Of a stretch of 64,000 bases of DNA, positions 26,558 to 35,330 are shown piece after piece (within the stretch, counting starts at the first letter, position 1; each line of letters starts with the position of its first letter). The stretch lies in assembly GCF_003545715.1 (NCBI RefSeq), contig NZ_QVNU01000001.1:434001-498000 (forward strand). Reading direction: 5' to 3'. Below the pieces are notes generated by a model. The model did no database searches, was not told where the DNA came from, and saw only the letters and a list, made by a program, of their open reading frames with translations. This DNA comes from Taibaiella koreensis. GTDB taxonomy: Bacteria > Bacteroidota > Bacteroidia > Chitinophagales > Chitinophagaceae. The translations under genes and the position numbers were made by a program.

Positions 26558-26602
26558 CGGAAGCAGCCCGGGAGCAGCTTCCGCAAATTGTCTTCAAAAA
26601 TA
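26558..26602 (-). promoter_or_regulatory. -7 element and leader hairpin before the ABC ATPase gene
   Basis: On the minus strand TATTTTTG (26602-26595) matches the -7 consensus. It is followed by a hairpin with 7-bp arms CGGAAGC/GCTTCCG (26583-26577 with 26564-26558) and GTTTTC. The hairpin therefore lies between the promoter and the ATG at 26510. It may be an attenuator, or a terminator for the upstream CHU_C gene. Confidence 0.45.
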
Positions 26603-26696
26603 GCAAATTTTGGTAAATGGCCGGCAGCCGGAGGCGTAGAAAGCCAAACCAGCAGCCCTCAGGCTATATAGTAAAGCCATAAGGAAAGCGCAGCGC

Positions 26697-27089
26697 TTAG
26701 CGGATAAGGGCTACATAGCCGGTTACCTTTTTCTCTTTGCCATCGGCGTCAACCAACTGGAGAAGATAAGTATAGGTTGCCGACTCGGCAGGTTGCCCTT
26801 TAAAGGTGCCATCCCATCCCTCGGTGCCATTACCCGCGCTGAAGACCTCTTGTCCCCCGCGGTTGAATACCTTAAAGCTGGAAAGGGTATATTGCTTCTT
26901 ACCGGAGAAAACCGGTACGAGCTTGTCGTTCAGGCCGTCGCCGTTAGGACTAAAGGCGTTGGGTACGAATGTTTCGGCATCGGTGGTGGCAGTAGTATTG
27001 CCGGCGCCGACGATAGATTGTGCATAGCTGTTGCCGGCAACCGCAAAGGCAATGGCCAGGAAAGCGGCAGAGCGCATTAATGTCTTCAT
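26697..27089 (-). CDS. Stand-alone T9SS type B (CHU_C) sorting-domain protein
   Basis: Exported protein of 130 aa. A signal peptide (to about residue 23, NSYAQ) is followed by only about 15 residues, then a gliding motility-associated/CHU_C sorting domain: VPNAFSPNGDGLNDKLVPV, FKVFNRGGQEVF, GWDGTFKGQPAESATYTYLL, VTGYVALIR. In family members this domain sits at the end of a large cargo protein and directs type IX secretion. Here there is no cargo domain. Its ends look intact, so I do not call it a fragment. Confidence 0.85.
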   Translation of the reverse strand: MKTLMRSAAFLAIAFAVAGNSYAQSIVGAGNTTATTDAETFVPNAFSPNGDGLNDKLVPVFSGKKQYTLSSFKVFNRGGQEVFSAGNGTEGWDGTFKGQPAESATYTYLLQLVDADGKEKKVTGYVALIR

Positions 27090-27118
27090 ATAAGGTAGAT
27101 TCAGGCTTGATCAACTTC

Positions 27119-27182
27119 AACTCTTTGGTTCTTCTTCAATTCTTATGGGGTTTGAGGCATTATAAGAATTGAAGAAAGAGTT
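27119..27182. repeat. Long bulged inverted repeat between rsmG and the CHU_C gene
   Basis: Thirteen base pairs (27134-27146 with 27162-27174) are followed, after a 7-nt bulge (27127-27133), by eight more (27119-27126 with 27175-27182). Loop of 15 nt. No T tract follows on the minus strand, so it is either a weak rsmG terminator or a leader structure of the CHU_C gene. Confidence 0.6.
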
Positions 27183-27210
27183 AATTAACGGAGTTAAATA
27201 TACGGAAATT

Positions 27211-27852
27211 TTATTTGCCCGCCCACACCACATATTTGTCTGCGAAATGTGGTTCCGGAAATATCTGATCTATAGACCATAGCGAAGGCCTGAGGCCTGA
27301 TTCGCTGATCTCCTGTGCCAGGTCGCCTCCTTTGAGGCAGATAAGCCCGTTGGCCAGCTCGGTAGATTTTCGTTTTTTGATATAAGGCCGGCACCACCGC
27401 CACAGGTCTTTCAGCGGTGCTACAGCACGCGATACGGCAAAGTCGAACTCCTGCTGCGGTATGTCTTCCATACGGGAATGCAGCACCTTCACGTTTTTAA
27501 GGCCTATACCTTCGGCAATGCCTTGCACAACCTTCAGCTTTTTGCCAATGGAATCGACCAGCAGGAAATCGACCCCGGGATAGAAGATCGCCAGCGGAAT
27601 GCCGGGGAAGCCGCCACCGGTACCGATGTCTACGATGCGCATACCCGGATTAAAAGGGCATACGGCCACAATGCTGAGCGAATGCAGCACGTGACGCACA
27701 TATAGCTCATCGATATCCTTACGGGAGATCACATTGATCTGTTCGTTCCAATGTCCATACAGCTCAGGCAACTGCTGCAGCTGTGCGATCTGCTGTTCGG
27801 TAAAGTCGTCGAAGTACTTCAGGATTACTTCCAGGCCTGTTTGCTTTTCCAT
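27211..27852 (-). CDS. rsmG: 16S rRNA (guanine527-N7)-methyltransferase
   Basis: Methylates N7 of G527 in 16S rRNA using SAM (213 aa). The family pattern is clear: WNEQINVISRKD, HVLHSLSI, the SAM-binding DIGTGGGFPGIPLAI, VDSIGKKLKVVQ and the AVSRAVAPL segment. Its start overlaps the 3' end of the glycosyltransferase gene by 28 bp, so the two are translationally coupled. Confidence 0.96.
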   Translation of the reverse strand: MEKQTGLEVILKYFDDFTEQQIAQLQQLPELYGHWNEQINVISRKDIDELYVRHVLHSLSIVAVCPFNPGMRIVDIGTGGGFPGIPLAIFYPGVDFLLVDSIGKKLKVVQGIAEGIGLKNVKVLHSRMEDIPQQEFDFAVSRAVAPLKDLWRWCRPYIKKRKSTELANGLICLKGGDLAQEISESGLRPSLWSIDQIFPEPHFADKYVVWAGK

Positions 27853-29000
27853 AAAATATAAGGCGACAAAATTACATTATACAGCGCCCATCCCAAGTCG
27901 CCTATGGGATAAAACAGGAATAATTTTTTTTCGGCCAGACCACGGTACCAGACCGCGGCATTGATCCAATAGAGTACAATCCGCAGCAAGAAGGCAATCC
28001 AAACGGCAATTATAAACGGGTCCGGTGTGGCAAGGCAGCCATCGAGCCGCCAGAAAGAAAATGGTGCGCCGGGCGGCATGCACAAGCTCAATACCAGCAG
28101 CAACAGCCCTATGAGCCAGAACAAGCCATGGCTAAGACCATATACACCCAGCAATCGCTTTACACCTGCAGGATAAAACTTACCGGTGCTCACATGGCGT
28201 GTTTTCTGATGCCACCAGGACCGCCAACCGGGTTGTGGCAGGGAAATGGTATGTGCAGCGGGCTGCAGACTCAGGGCTGGCCGGCTGTGCGTCGCTATTG
28301 CGGCGATCAGCAGGTCGTCGTCGCCCGATGGCGTATGCCGGTAGGTTTCCTGGAAGGCAGCATCCTGTTGCAGCGGCGCCAGTAAAGATTTATTATAGCA
28401 AAGGTTGCGGCCCACGCCCATATAAGCCTTTCCCCGGCGGCCATAGCCGGCATACTGCATGCAGGTATGCACCGTTTCCCAGCGTATAAAACGGTTAAGC
28501 AGGCCGGGAGCCGTCTGGTAGGCGCCATAGCCCAGCACGATTGCAGCTTCCGGGGCGGTCATGTCGCGTAGCCATGTGGCGGAGGCAGGCTGGCAGTCGG
28601 CATCGGTCAACAGCAGTCGTTCATACTGTGCCGCTGCAATGCCCGCGCGTAGCGCATATTTCTTGCCCGGCAGGTCCTTTTGGGTATCTGCGGGAATAGT
28701 AATTATCCTGAGGTGCCCGTATTGCTGCTGTAAAGCTGCCAGCACCGCGGCGCTGGTATCCGTAGAGCCGTCGTCGACCACGATCACTTCAAACAGACCA
28801 GCCGGATAATCCTGCCGTAGCACCTGCGGGAGAAAGCGCTCCAGGTTGGCGGCCTCGTTGCGGGCGCAAATGATCACGGAAACAGGTTGCAAATTGTCTT
28901 TATATGGTGGGACAACTTCGTGCCAACGGAGTGTAAAAAGAAAACACAGCTGGATTACTGCAACGGAAAGAAAAAGTGTTATGAGGAAGAGAGAGACCAA
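27825..29000 (-). CDS. Membrane-anchored family 2 glycosyltransferase
   Basis: Processive-type GT2 enzyme (about 391 aa) with an N-terminal membrane helix (1-25), a catalytic domain (about 38-270) and two or three C-terminal helices (about 280-385). Motifs are VSVIICARNEAANLE, VVDDGSTDTS, LLTDADCQ and a late QPGWRSWWHQKTRH resembling Q-x-x-R-W. The start is a TTG at 29000; no ATG precedes the first helix. Product unknown; probably an envelope polysaccharide or glycolipid. Confidence 0.88.
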   Translation of the reverse strand: MVSLFLITLFLSVAVIQLCFLFTLRWHEVVPPYKDNLQPVSVIICARNEAANLERFLPQVLRQDYPAGLFEVIVVDDGSTDTSAAVLAALQQQYGHLRIITIPADTQKDLPGKKYALRAGIAAAQYERLLLTDADCQPASATWLRDMTAPEAAIVLGYGAYQTAPGLLNRFIRWETVHTCMQYAGYGRRGKAYMGVGRNLCYNKSLLAPLQQDAAFQETYRHTPSGDDDLLIAAIATHSRPALSLQPAAHTISLPQPGWRSWWHQKTRHVSTGKFYPAGVKRLLGVYGLSHGLFWLIGLLLLVLSLCMPPGAPFSFWRLDGCLATPDPFIIAVWIAFLLRIVLYWINAAVWYRGLAEKKLFLFYPIGDLGWALYNVILSPYILWKSKQAWK

Positions 29001-29012
29001 ATGACAGTGGGA

Positions 29013-29645
29013 TCAGAATTTCTTGTTGGAATGAAGAACGGCATTATTGATCCTTTGAATAATAGTGTTCAAAGGTAGGTAATGCCGTAGTTTAGGTAGA
29101 TCGATTGATAAATCGATATCTTCAAAATAATGGATAGCCTTTAAGGCAATTACAGGATTGAAGTTGGGATATTTTATTTCGTAAAATTTCAGCATCTCGG
29201 AGAGCGAAAAATGCTCCAGCAAAAAATAAACGTCGATAAAATCTTTGACTCTTTTCCCTGAATTGGTAATTGCATGAAGCTTCATGGCAGCGATATCTTC
29301 AAGAGAAAGAAAGGTGATGTGTTCTTCGGTAACCGGTTTTCTGATCAATGGGTAATTATGCCTTATGAAATCCGTTTTTATATCGTTAACGATTGAGAGC
29401 ATTGCGTTTTTTTTGCTCGTCCGTATCGATATTGTAAAGCGATCCGAAATGCAAGATGCCAGTTCTTCGGGGTTGAATTCGTTGGAAGTAAAAAGGTCAA
29501 TGTCAATGGAATTACGGTGTCCTAGCTGCAATGCCAAAGCAGTTCCTCCCACAAGGTAAAAGTCTTGTAATTCCGGAAGCTGTTGGAGGTCTTGAATAAG
29601 TGTAAACGTTACAGGAGAAATAACGAAAGGATCTTTATGCAGCAT
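29013..29645 (-). CDS. AbiEii/AbiGii-type nucleotidyltransferase toxin
   Basis: Putative toxin of a type IV-like toxin-antitoxin or abortive-infection pair (210 aa from the ATG at 29645). The nucleotidyltransferase core is FYLVGGTALALQLGHRNSIDIDLF, with the GG-T and D-x-D-like residues intact, followed by the conserved LSLEDIAAMKLHAITNSGKRVKDFIDVYFLL block. Known AbiEii enzymes inactivate tRNA or other RNA by adding nucleotides. It overlaps the antitoxin-like gene by 11 bp. It is AT-richer than its neighbours, which fits horizontal transfer. Confidence 0.85.
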   Translation of the reverse strand: MLHKDPFVISPVTFTLIQDLQQLPELQDFYLVGGTALALQLGHRNSIDIDLFTSNEFNPEELASCISDRFTISIRTSKKNAMLSIVNDIKTDFIRHNYPLIRKPVTEEHITFLSLEDIAAMKLHAITNSGKRVKDFIDVYFLLEHFSLSEMLKFYEIKYPNFNPVIALKAIHYFEDIDLSIDLPKLRHYLPLNTIIQRINNAVLHSNKKF

Positions 29646-29889
29646 CAAGAAAATCTGATTTTAGGAAGAACCGTGAAAAAGCCTTGTCCCGTTCATCAAG
29701 TTGTCTGCTCCATTCTATCGTTTCTGTTATTTTCTCCGCACCATAATAATGAAATACTGCTCTCCATTCTGCCAGGTTGCCTCGCTCGAGGACCCTTTCA
29801 ATGACAATTTTATATGACTTGTCGAAATTGAAAGTGGCAAGATCGTATTCCCATAATAAATGTTGTGGTATGTGAGGTGGCTTTTTCAT
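29635..29889 (-). CDS. DUF6922-like antitoxin partner
   Basis: Small protein of 84 aa from the ATG at 29889. The segment LLWEYDLATFNFDKSYKIVIERVLERGNL (positions about 11-40, key residues WEYD and VIERVLERG) followed by WRAVFHYYG is characteristic of small proteins encoded just before AbiEii toxins. It probably neutralises or represses the toxin. It lacks an obvious helix-turn-helix. The start at 29889 is supported by TAAATTTG 17 nt upstream; the longer frame to 29931 enters the thrS terminator. Confidence 0.75.
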   Translation of the reverse strand: MKKPPHIPQHLLWEYDLATFNFDKSYKIVIERVLERGNLAEWRAVFHYYGAEKITETIEWSRQLDERDKAFSRFFLKSDFLDAA

Positions 29890-29906
29890 TTCTGATATTC
29901 CTTTTA

Positions 29907-29914
29907 CAAATTTA
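29907..29914 (-). promoter_or_regulatory. -7 element of the toxin-antitoxin operon
   Basis: TAAATTTG on the minus strand, an exact TAnnTTTG match, placed directly after the thrS terminator. It gives the pair its own transcript. Confidence 0.6.
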
Positions 29915-29918
29915 AGAA

Positions 29919-29951
29919 AAAAGCCCGGCAAGTATTTTTTGCCGGACTTTT
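29919..29951 (-). terminator. thrS terminator
   Basis: Stem of 13 positions with one mismatch (29919-29931 with 29939-29951), followed on the minus strand by T6. It lies 111 nt after the thrS stop codon. Confidence 0.85.
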
Positions 29952-30061
29952 ATCTTGTTACTCAAAACAAGTAAATGGGAAATCTATGAAGATGGACTAT
30001 GCTAAGACTTCTTTTGTATGACTATTCTGATCAAACAAGATCGCAAAGCAAGGCCTAAGGT

Positions 30062-31999
30062 CTAATGATTGGTCCTGTTCGCTACTTCTTCCTGCACCGT
30101 ACGGGCGAAGTCGGCGATGGATTGCACACCCAGGTCGCCCTTGCCATGGCGGCGTACCGCTACTGCGCGGTCGTTCATTTCCTTTTCGCCGATGACGAGC
30201 ATGTAGGGCACTTTCTCCAGCTCGGTATCACGGATCAGCTTGCCGATCTTTTCGTTACGCTCGTCCACCTCGGCGCGGATCTGCTGGGCTTTCAGCTCGC
30301 GAGCCACTTCCTGCGCATAAGGCAGGAATTTTTCGGAGATGGGCAGCACTTTTACCTGGGTAGGCGCCAGCCACAAGGGCAGGTTGCCACCGCAATGCTC
30401 GAGCAGCACGGCGATAAAACGCTCCATTGAGCCGAATGGCGCGCGGTGGATCATTACCGGGCGCTTGCGGGTATTGTCGCTATCTACATATTCCAGCTCG
30501 AAGCGTTCGGGCAGGTTATAGTCTACCTGTATGGTACCCAACTGCCAGCTACGGCCCAGGGCATCCTTCACCATAAAGTCCAGCTTGGGGCCGTAGAAGG
30601 CCGCTTCGCCATATTCTTCGATGGTAGAAAGGCCTTTCTCGGCCGCTGCTTCGCGAATGGCGTTCTCTGCAATCTCCCAATTTTCGTCGGAGCCGATGTA
30701 TTTGCTGCGGTCTTCCTTGTCGCGCAGCGATACCTGGGCTGTGAAGTTGTGGAAGTCGAGCGAGGTAAAGACATACATGACCAGGTCGATCACTTTCTTA
30801 AACTCCTCCTTTACCTGGTCGGGGCGGCAAAACAGGTGCGCATCGTCCTGGGTAAAGCCCCTTACACGGGTAAGGCCGTGCAGCTCGCCGCTCTGCTCGT
30901 AGCGGTATACGGTGCCAAACTCGGCCAGGCGCAACGGCAGGTCGCGGTAAGAACGGGGCGAAGATTTGTAGATCTCGCAGTGATGCGGACAGTTCATCGG
31001 CTTCAGCATGAACTCCTCACCTTCCTGGGGCGTGGTGATGGGACGGAACGAATCCTTACCATACTTTTCCCAGTGGCCCGAGGTAACGTACAACTGCTTG
31101 GCACCGATATGCGGCGTAATTACCGGCAGGTAACCGCTTTCCAACTGGGCAGCTTGTAGGAAATCCTGCAAACGCTGGCGCAACATAGCGCCTTTCGGCA
31201 GCCACAAAGGAAGGCCGCTGCCTACTTTTTCGGAGAAGGTAAACAGCTCCAGCTCTTTCCCCAGTTTACGGTGGTCGCGCTTCTTGGCTTCTTCCAGCAA
31301 GGTCAGGTATTCGTCCAGTTCCTTTTGGGCCGGGAACGTAACGCCATAGATGCGGGTCAGCATCTTGTTTTTTTCATTGCCCCGCCAGTAGGCGCCGGCA
31401 ATATTGGTCAGCTTCACCGCCTTGATAAATCCTGTATTGGGAATATGTGGTCCACGGCAGAGATCGGTAAAATTACCTTGCTGGTAAAAGCTGATCTTGC
31501 CATCTTCCAGGCCGTCGATCAGCTCCAGCTTATATTGATCGCCTTTTTCGGTAAAATATTTTACCGCATCGGCTTTAGACACCTCGCTGCGTTTGTATTG
31601 TTCTTTTTTTGAAGCCAGCTCCTTAAACTTCTTTTCGATCTTTGTCAGATCCTCTTCTTCAATTTTGCGGTCGCCCAGGTCGATGTCGTAATAAAAACCC
31701 GTTTCAATAGCCGGACCGATACCGAATTTGGTGCCGGGAAAAATATCTTCGATCGCTTCGGCCATCAGGTGCGCCGAGCTATGCCAAAATGTCGATTTGC
31801 CACCTTTGTCGTCCCAGGTCAGCAGCCTAAGGGAAGCGTCCTGGTTAATGGGGCGGAAGGCATCCACCACTTCGCCGTTGATCTCGGCGGCGAGCACCTT
31901 TCGTGCCAATCCTTCGCTGATGGATTTTGCTACATCCAGCGCGGATACGCCGGCTTCGTAATCGCGTACGGAGCCATCGGGTAGGGTAATGTGTATCAT
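30062..31999 (-). CDS. thrS: Threonyl-tRNA synthetase
   Basis: Charges tRNA-Thr (645 aa, full length). The order is a TGS domain (1-62), an editing domain with [11 protein letters not shown], and a class II catalytic core with zinc-binding [31 protein letters not shown] (split here: [11 protein letters not shown] and RGFTQDDAH) and [13 protein letters not shown]-terminal anticodon-binding domain closes the protein. The infC-rpmI-rplT genes that often follow thrS are absent; a toxin-antitoxin pair follows instead. Confidence 0.98.
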   Translation of the reverse strand: MIHITLPDGSVRDYEAGVSALDVAKSISEGLARKVLAAEINGEVVDAFRPINQDASLRLLTWDDKGGKSTFWHSSAHLMAEAIEDIFPGTKFGIGPAIETGFYYDIDLGDRKIEEEDLTKIEKKFKELASKKEQYKRSEVSKADAVKYFTEKGDQYKLELIDGLEDGKISFYQQGNFTDLCRGPHIPNTGFIKAVKLTNIAGAYWRGNEKNKMLTRIYGVTFPAQKELDEYLTLLEEAKKRDHRKLGKELELFTFSEKVGSGLPLWLPKGAMLRQRLQDFLQAAQLESGYLPVITPHIGAKQLYVTSGHWEKYGKDSFRPITTPQEGEEFMLKPMNCPHHCEIYKSSPRSYRDLPLRLAEFGTVYRYEQSGELHGLTRVRGFTQDDAHLFCRPDQVKEEFKKVIDLVMYVFTSLDFHNFTAQVSLRDKEDRSKYIGSDENWEIAENAIREAAAEKGLSTIEEYGEAAFYGPKLDFMVKDALGRSWQLGTIQVDYNLPERFELEYVDSDNTRKRPVMIHRAPFGSMERFIAVLLEHCGGNLPLWLAPTQVKVLPISEKFLPYAQEVARELKAQQIRAEVDERNEKIGKLIRDTELEKVPYMLVIGEKEMNDRAVAVRRHGKGDLGVQSIADFARTVQEEVANRTNH

Positions 32000-32030
32000 T
32001 GGGTTAAAAAATTACTTTTTTTAGGAAGCG

Positions 32031-32038
32031 CAAAGTTA
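32031..32038 (-). promoter_or_regulatory. -7 element for thrS
   Basis: TAACTTTG on the minus strand, an exact TAnnTTTG match, 31 nt before the thrS ATG. I see no T-box or other long leader. Confidence 0.6.
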
Positions 32039-32150
32039 GCATATTTATTGATGTGTGCTTCTGCGTATCCTATACCGGACAAAGCAAAAAAAGTAATGCC
32101 CATTCATGATCTTGAATGAGCATTACTCCGAAGTATAAGACGGGCTGATC

Positions 32151-34379
32151 TTAGTCCTTTTTGATCAGGACCTTACTTCTGAATACAACCTTATACTCTC
32201 TCCTGATCTCATAAATATACATACCCGCTGGGTAAGTACGGACATTAAGGTGTAACCGGCCTTGCGCATTCATCGTCTGCCGGATCACTTCTTTGCCATT
32301 AACGTCATACAAGTAAAGGGTCAATCCGCCGGGATCGCTTGTAAAGCCCTTCTGCCGGGCTGTGAAATCGATGTATTCGGATGCCGGGTTGGGCGTAGCG
32401 GTAACCGAGAGGCTTTCACCGATCGTTTCGGGGCTCCCGGGCTTCTGGCCCTGCCGGCCGCAGGAACATTTGAATTCAGAGATGTCAGACATTGTGCTGT
32501 CGGGCATTACGGTCACCAGTCTCCAGGAGAAGCAGGGATAAGTGTTGGGAACATTGAATGTATTGGTCGCGGCATTCATTGTTGTCGAGAAGCCATATGG
32601 CGGCACGCCGCAGCACCGGGGATCATAAGTGGAAATGATGACCTTGTAGTAAGCCGCACCGGGCACAGCGGTCCAGGAAAGCTGATTGCTGCCGTCGGGC
32701 ATGGCCGCACAATCCAGACCCACCGGCGCCGGTACGGAAGGACCGCAGGAGCATTTCGTATCGGAGGGTAGTGAGCGGGTACTGTCAGTCATTATTGCGG
32801 TTATCCACCAGGAGAAGCAGCCGGCAACCAGGTTGGAAACATCGGTGCTGGTACCGCCGACATTGCGAAGCAGGGATACAGGGTTGGGGGGATGCGGGCT
32901 GGGACAGCATGCCGGGTCGTACTGGTTAATGGTTACCTGATAATAAGCCGCTCCGGGCACGGCGGTCCAGGAAAGCCTGCTGCCATCGGGCAAAGAGTCG
33001 CAATCCAGGCCTATGGGGCCAGGCGGCGGGGGTGTACAAGAGCATTGCTTATCCGTAAACGGGGTCTGGCAGCTATCCGGCATTACGGCAAACACCTGCC
33101 AGGAGAAGCAATAGGCTAAGGTATTCGCTATTGCAAGCGAGGTATTGTTGGTATTCCACATTACAGAGGTGGGATGCGGATTGGACACATGGCAACATGC
33201 GGGATCATTTTTATTAAAGATCACTTTGTAATAAACGGCGCCCGGTACCGGGTCCCAGCTTATCGCGCAACCATTGGCTCGTGGCGTACATTTTGGATTG
33301 CCCGGAGCCGGAGGTGTTTTACAGCAGATAATATCGGCGCAGATGTCATCTAAATAAGCATAAGCATAGTGAACATTCCATTGGCAGCTCGACACAAAGA
33401 ACTCGATCGTGTATGTTTGGCCTGCCTGGGCGTCGAACTCGATAAAATCACAACTCCAGTCTTTCCATATCGTCTTCGTGGTGGTGACATTTCTGCAATC
33501 CGGGAGAGCGGTGGTCTGAAACCCAGAGGAGCTGCTGTTAATGCATATTCTCGAGCCTACTTCTGTTCCGGCGCTGTTTAATATCCGCGCTACGAAAAAT
33601 GCATTACCATTGGCATCGGCGCCGGAGTGCGGCGCCTGTATCACTACCGCATAGGAGAAGTTTATCCTGGCTTTACCCGATATCGATGAAGAAAAGGACT
33701 TTTGCAGCATATTCCTTCCGAAATTATCGCAATGCAGGTACCCATTGATCCTTAAAGCATGTAAGGAGCCATTGTGCGTTTGGTTAATGGCGGGGATATT
33801 CGGATCGGGAATATTGTTGGTCACCAGGAAATTATCCGGATTGGAAAAGCCGACATTGGTATAGGTAACATTGGTTGTCGGTACTGAGCTGCATAAGCCG
33901 CCCAGGTAAAGCGGAGGATTTCCATAGCCATTATATCCCATAGATACCAGCGAAGAAGAGGTTGCCGATTCAAAATCGCCATTGGTGCAGAGCAAATTGG
34001 GCGTCGCCCCGGTAGGCTTGTTGGCTGTACCAGTTTCAAAGGGAACATTTCCCGGGTTATAGCGTTTGACCGCGTCGGGGTGAAGGTCGAAATACTGTTG
34101 CCTGTAATAGCCTTCCAGGCGTTTTTGGGCAAATTGGTCTAAGCTGGCTTCAGGAACTTCATCCTGTGGCAGGGCAGCCATAAAGGCGTGTGAAAGGGAG
34201 TCGTTCTGCGCAGCATTATTCATTTGCCTGTCGACAAAATCTGCGATCTTTTGCTCTTCCTGTTCCATCTGCTTCAACCATGCTGTTCTGCTTATATTGT
34301 TGCCTTGGGCATAAAGTGTTGGGGACAGGGCGCTCAAAAAGAGGGCTCCTGCTGTTATCAGGTGTTTAAAAAGACTCAT
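32151..34379 (-). CDS. Cys-rich repeat protein with T9SS sorting tail
   Basis: Large secreted protein, 742 aa from the ATG at 34379, which gives a signal peptide ending TLYAQG. A coiled, Gln/Glu-rich stretch follows. Residues about 130-350 form a jelly-roll-like domain (CTNGDFESA to LDDICADIICC). Next come three fibronectin-III-like repeats of about 90 residues, each with SWxxVPGAxYYxV, a vicinal DPxCC motif, CFSW and a final CSC. The C-terminal 85 residues are a Por-type tail: VTATPNPASEYIDF to YPAGMYIYEIR. Probably a surface adhesin or matrix protein; function inferred. The frame beyond 34379 is non-signal and unlikely. Confidence 0.88.
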   Translation of the reverse strand: MSLFKHLITAGALFLSALSPTLYAQGNNISRTAWLKQMEQEEQKIADFVDRQMNNAAQNDSLSHAFMAALPQDEVPEASLDQFAQKRLEGYYRQQYFDLHPDAVKRYNPGNVPFETGTANKPTGATPNLLCTNGDFESATSSSLVSMGYNGYGNPPLYLGGLCSSVPTTNVTYTNVGFSNPDNFLVTNNIPDPNIPAINQTHNGSLHALRINGYLHCDNFGRNMLQKSFSSSISGKARINFSYAVVIQAPHSGADANGNAFFVARILNSAGTEVGSRICINSSSSGFQTTALPDCRNVTTTKTIWKDWSCDFIEFDAQAGQTYTIEFFVSSCQWNVHYAYAYLDDICADIICCKTPPAPGNPKCTPRANGCAISWDPVPGAVYYKVIFNKNDPACCHVSNPHPTSVMWNTNNTSLAIANTLAYCFSWQVFAVMPDSCQTPFTDKQCSCTPPPPGPIGLDCDSLPDGSRLSWTAVPGAAYYQVTINQYDPACCPSPHPPNPVSLLRNVGGTSTDVSNLVAGCFSWWITAIMTDSTRSLPSDTKCSCGPSVPAPVGLDCAAMPDGSNQLSWTAVPGAAYYKVIISTYDPRCCGVPPYGFSTTMNAATNTFNVPNTYPCFSWRLVTVMPDSTMSDISEFKCSCGRQGQKPGSPETIGESLSVTATPNPASEYIDFTARQKGFTSDPGGLTLYLYDVNGKEVIRQTMNAQGRLHLNVRTYPAGMYIYEIRREYKVVFRSKVLIKKD

Positions 34380-34649
34380 AGCATTTAAGGATTTGATTGT
34401 ACGTTGAAAATGTGCATAAGGTTGGCCCGGCACCAGCAAGTTCAGTAAGCGCCACCGGTAACAAAGAAGCATTGAAGCCAGCGCTGAACCTAACGAGAAT
34501 GTATAGATAGGTATCAATAATGTACAGATAGGCTCTTAATTCTATGTTATTGCCCTTGGCTGGCAATGATGGTGCAATGCATTTGTCAGGGGCGCCCAAT
34601 CTTTTTGGGGGCCTTTCCTTACAGTTATGGATAATCCGCAAACCCGTAT

Positions 34650-34657
34650 TATTTTTG
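34650..34657 (+). promoter_or_regulatory. -7 element abutting the DUF445 start codon
   Basis: TATTTTTG ends 4 nt before the ATG at 34662, so the transcript is expected to begin at or next to the start codon (leaderless). The rest of the 34380-34649 gap holds no recognisable feature. Confidence 0.6.
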
Positions 34658-34661
34658 CCGG

Positions 34662-35225
34662 ATGTATCTGTATCTTTTCCCGGTTGTCGCTGCCCTGATG
34701 GGCTGGCTGGCCAACCTGCTTTTTGTCCGTTATCTTTTCCGCAAGCTTATCCCGGCTCAAGCACAGGTCCTGGCTGCCGCCGCCGGACGCTACGCTTCGT
34801 CCGAACTGCTAAACGCCGATAAGCTCGCCGCAAGGCTTACAGATCCGGAGCGGCTCCGGGCGCTCACGCCGCTTATCGAAAGCCATATCGATATCTTTCT
34901 TAAGGAAAAGCTGAAGGAGAAGATGCCTGCGATCGCTATGTTCATTGGCGACAAAACGATCGAAATGATGAAAAAGAGCCTGATGGATGAGATCGATCTG
35001 TTGTTGCCCAACCTCCTGGGACGATATATGGGTAGTCTTGGCGAACAGTTGGATATTGAAAAGGCGCTGGTGAAGAAACTGGAAGCGTTGCCCGAAGGAA
35101 AGATCGAAGCTTTGCTGAACCAACATCTCGGACGTGAAAAGCGACGATTCCAGCTGCTGGGCGCCCTGACGGGGCTGCTGACAGGCCTGGTGCTGATGGG
35201 CATAGCCTTGATGGGCGCCCGGTAG
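34662..35225 (+). CDS. DUF445-family membrane protein
   Basis: Membrane protein of 187 aa, function unknown. An N-terminal membrane helix (FPVVAALMGWLANLLFVRYLF) with the family's Gly-Trp-x-x-Asn feature is followed by an amphipathic helical region (about 25-160) rich in Leu, Lys and Glu. A C-terminal helix (LLGALTGLLTGLVLMGIAL) closes the protein. It is half the length of many DUF445 proteins. Transcribed from a promoter that abuts the ATG. purC follows after a gap with its own promoter. Confidence 0.85.
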   Translation: MYLYLFPVVAALMGWLANLLFVRYLFRKLIPAQAQVLAAAAGRYASSELLNADKLAARLTDPERLRALTPLIESHIDIFLKEKLKEKMPAIAMFIGDKTIEMMKKSLMDEIDLLLPNLLGRYMGSLGEQLDIEKALVKKLEALPEGKIEALLNQHLGREKRRFQLLGALTGLLTGLVLMGIALMGAR

Positions 35226-35289
35226 GCAGCTTCCGGTAGGTGTTGGCGCTATTTTTATAATTCCGGCCGGCTATTTACCGCTCATTCTG

Positions 35290-35297
35290 TAATTTTG
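35290..35297 (+). promoter_or_regulatory. -7 element for purC
   Basis: TAATTTTG, an exact TAnnTTTG match, 33 nt before the purC ATG at 35331. It shows that the longer frame from 35295 is not used. Confidence 0.6.
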
Positions 35298-35330
35298 CCG
35301 CTTAAATTAAACAATCACTTTCTCATAATT

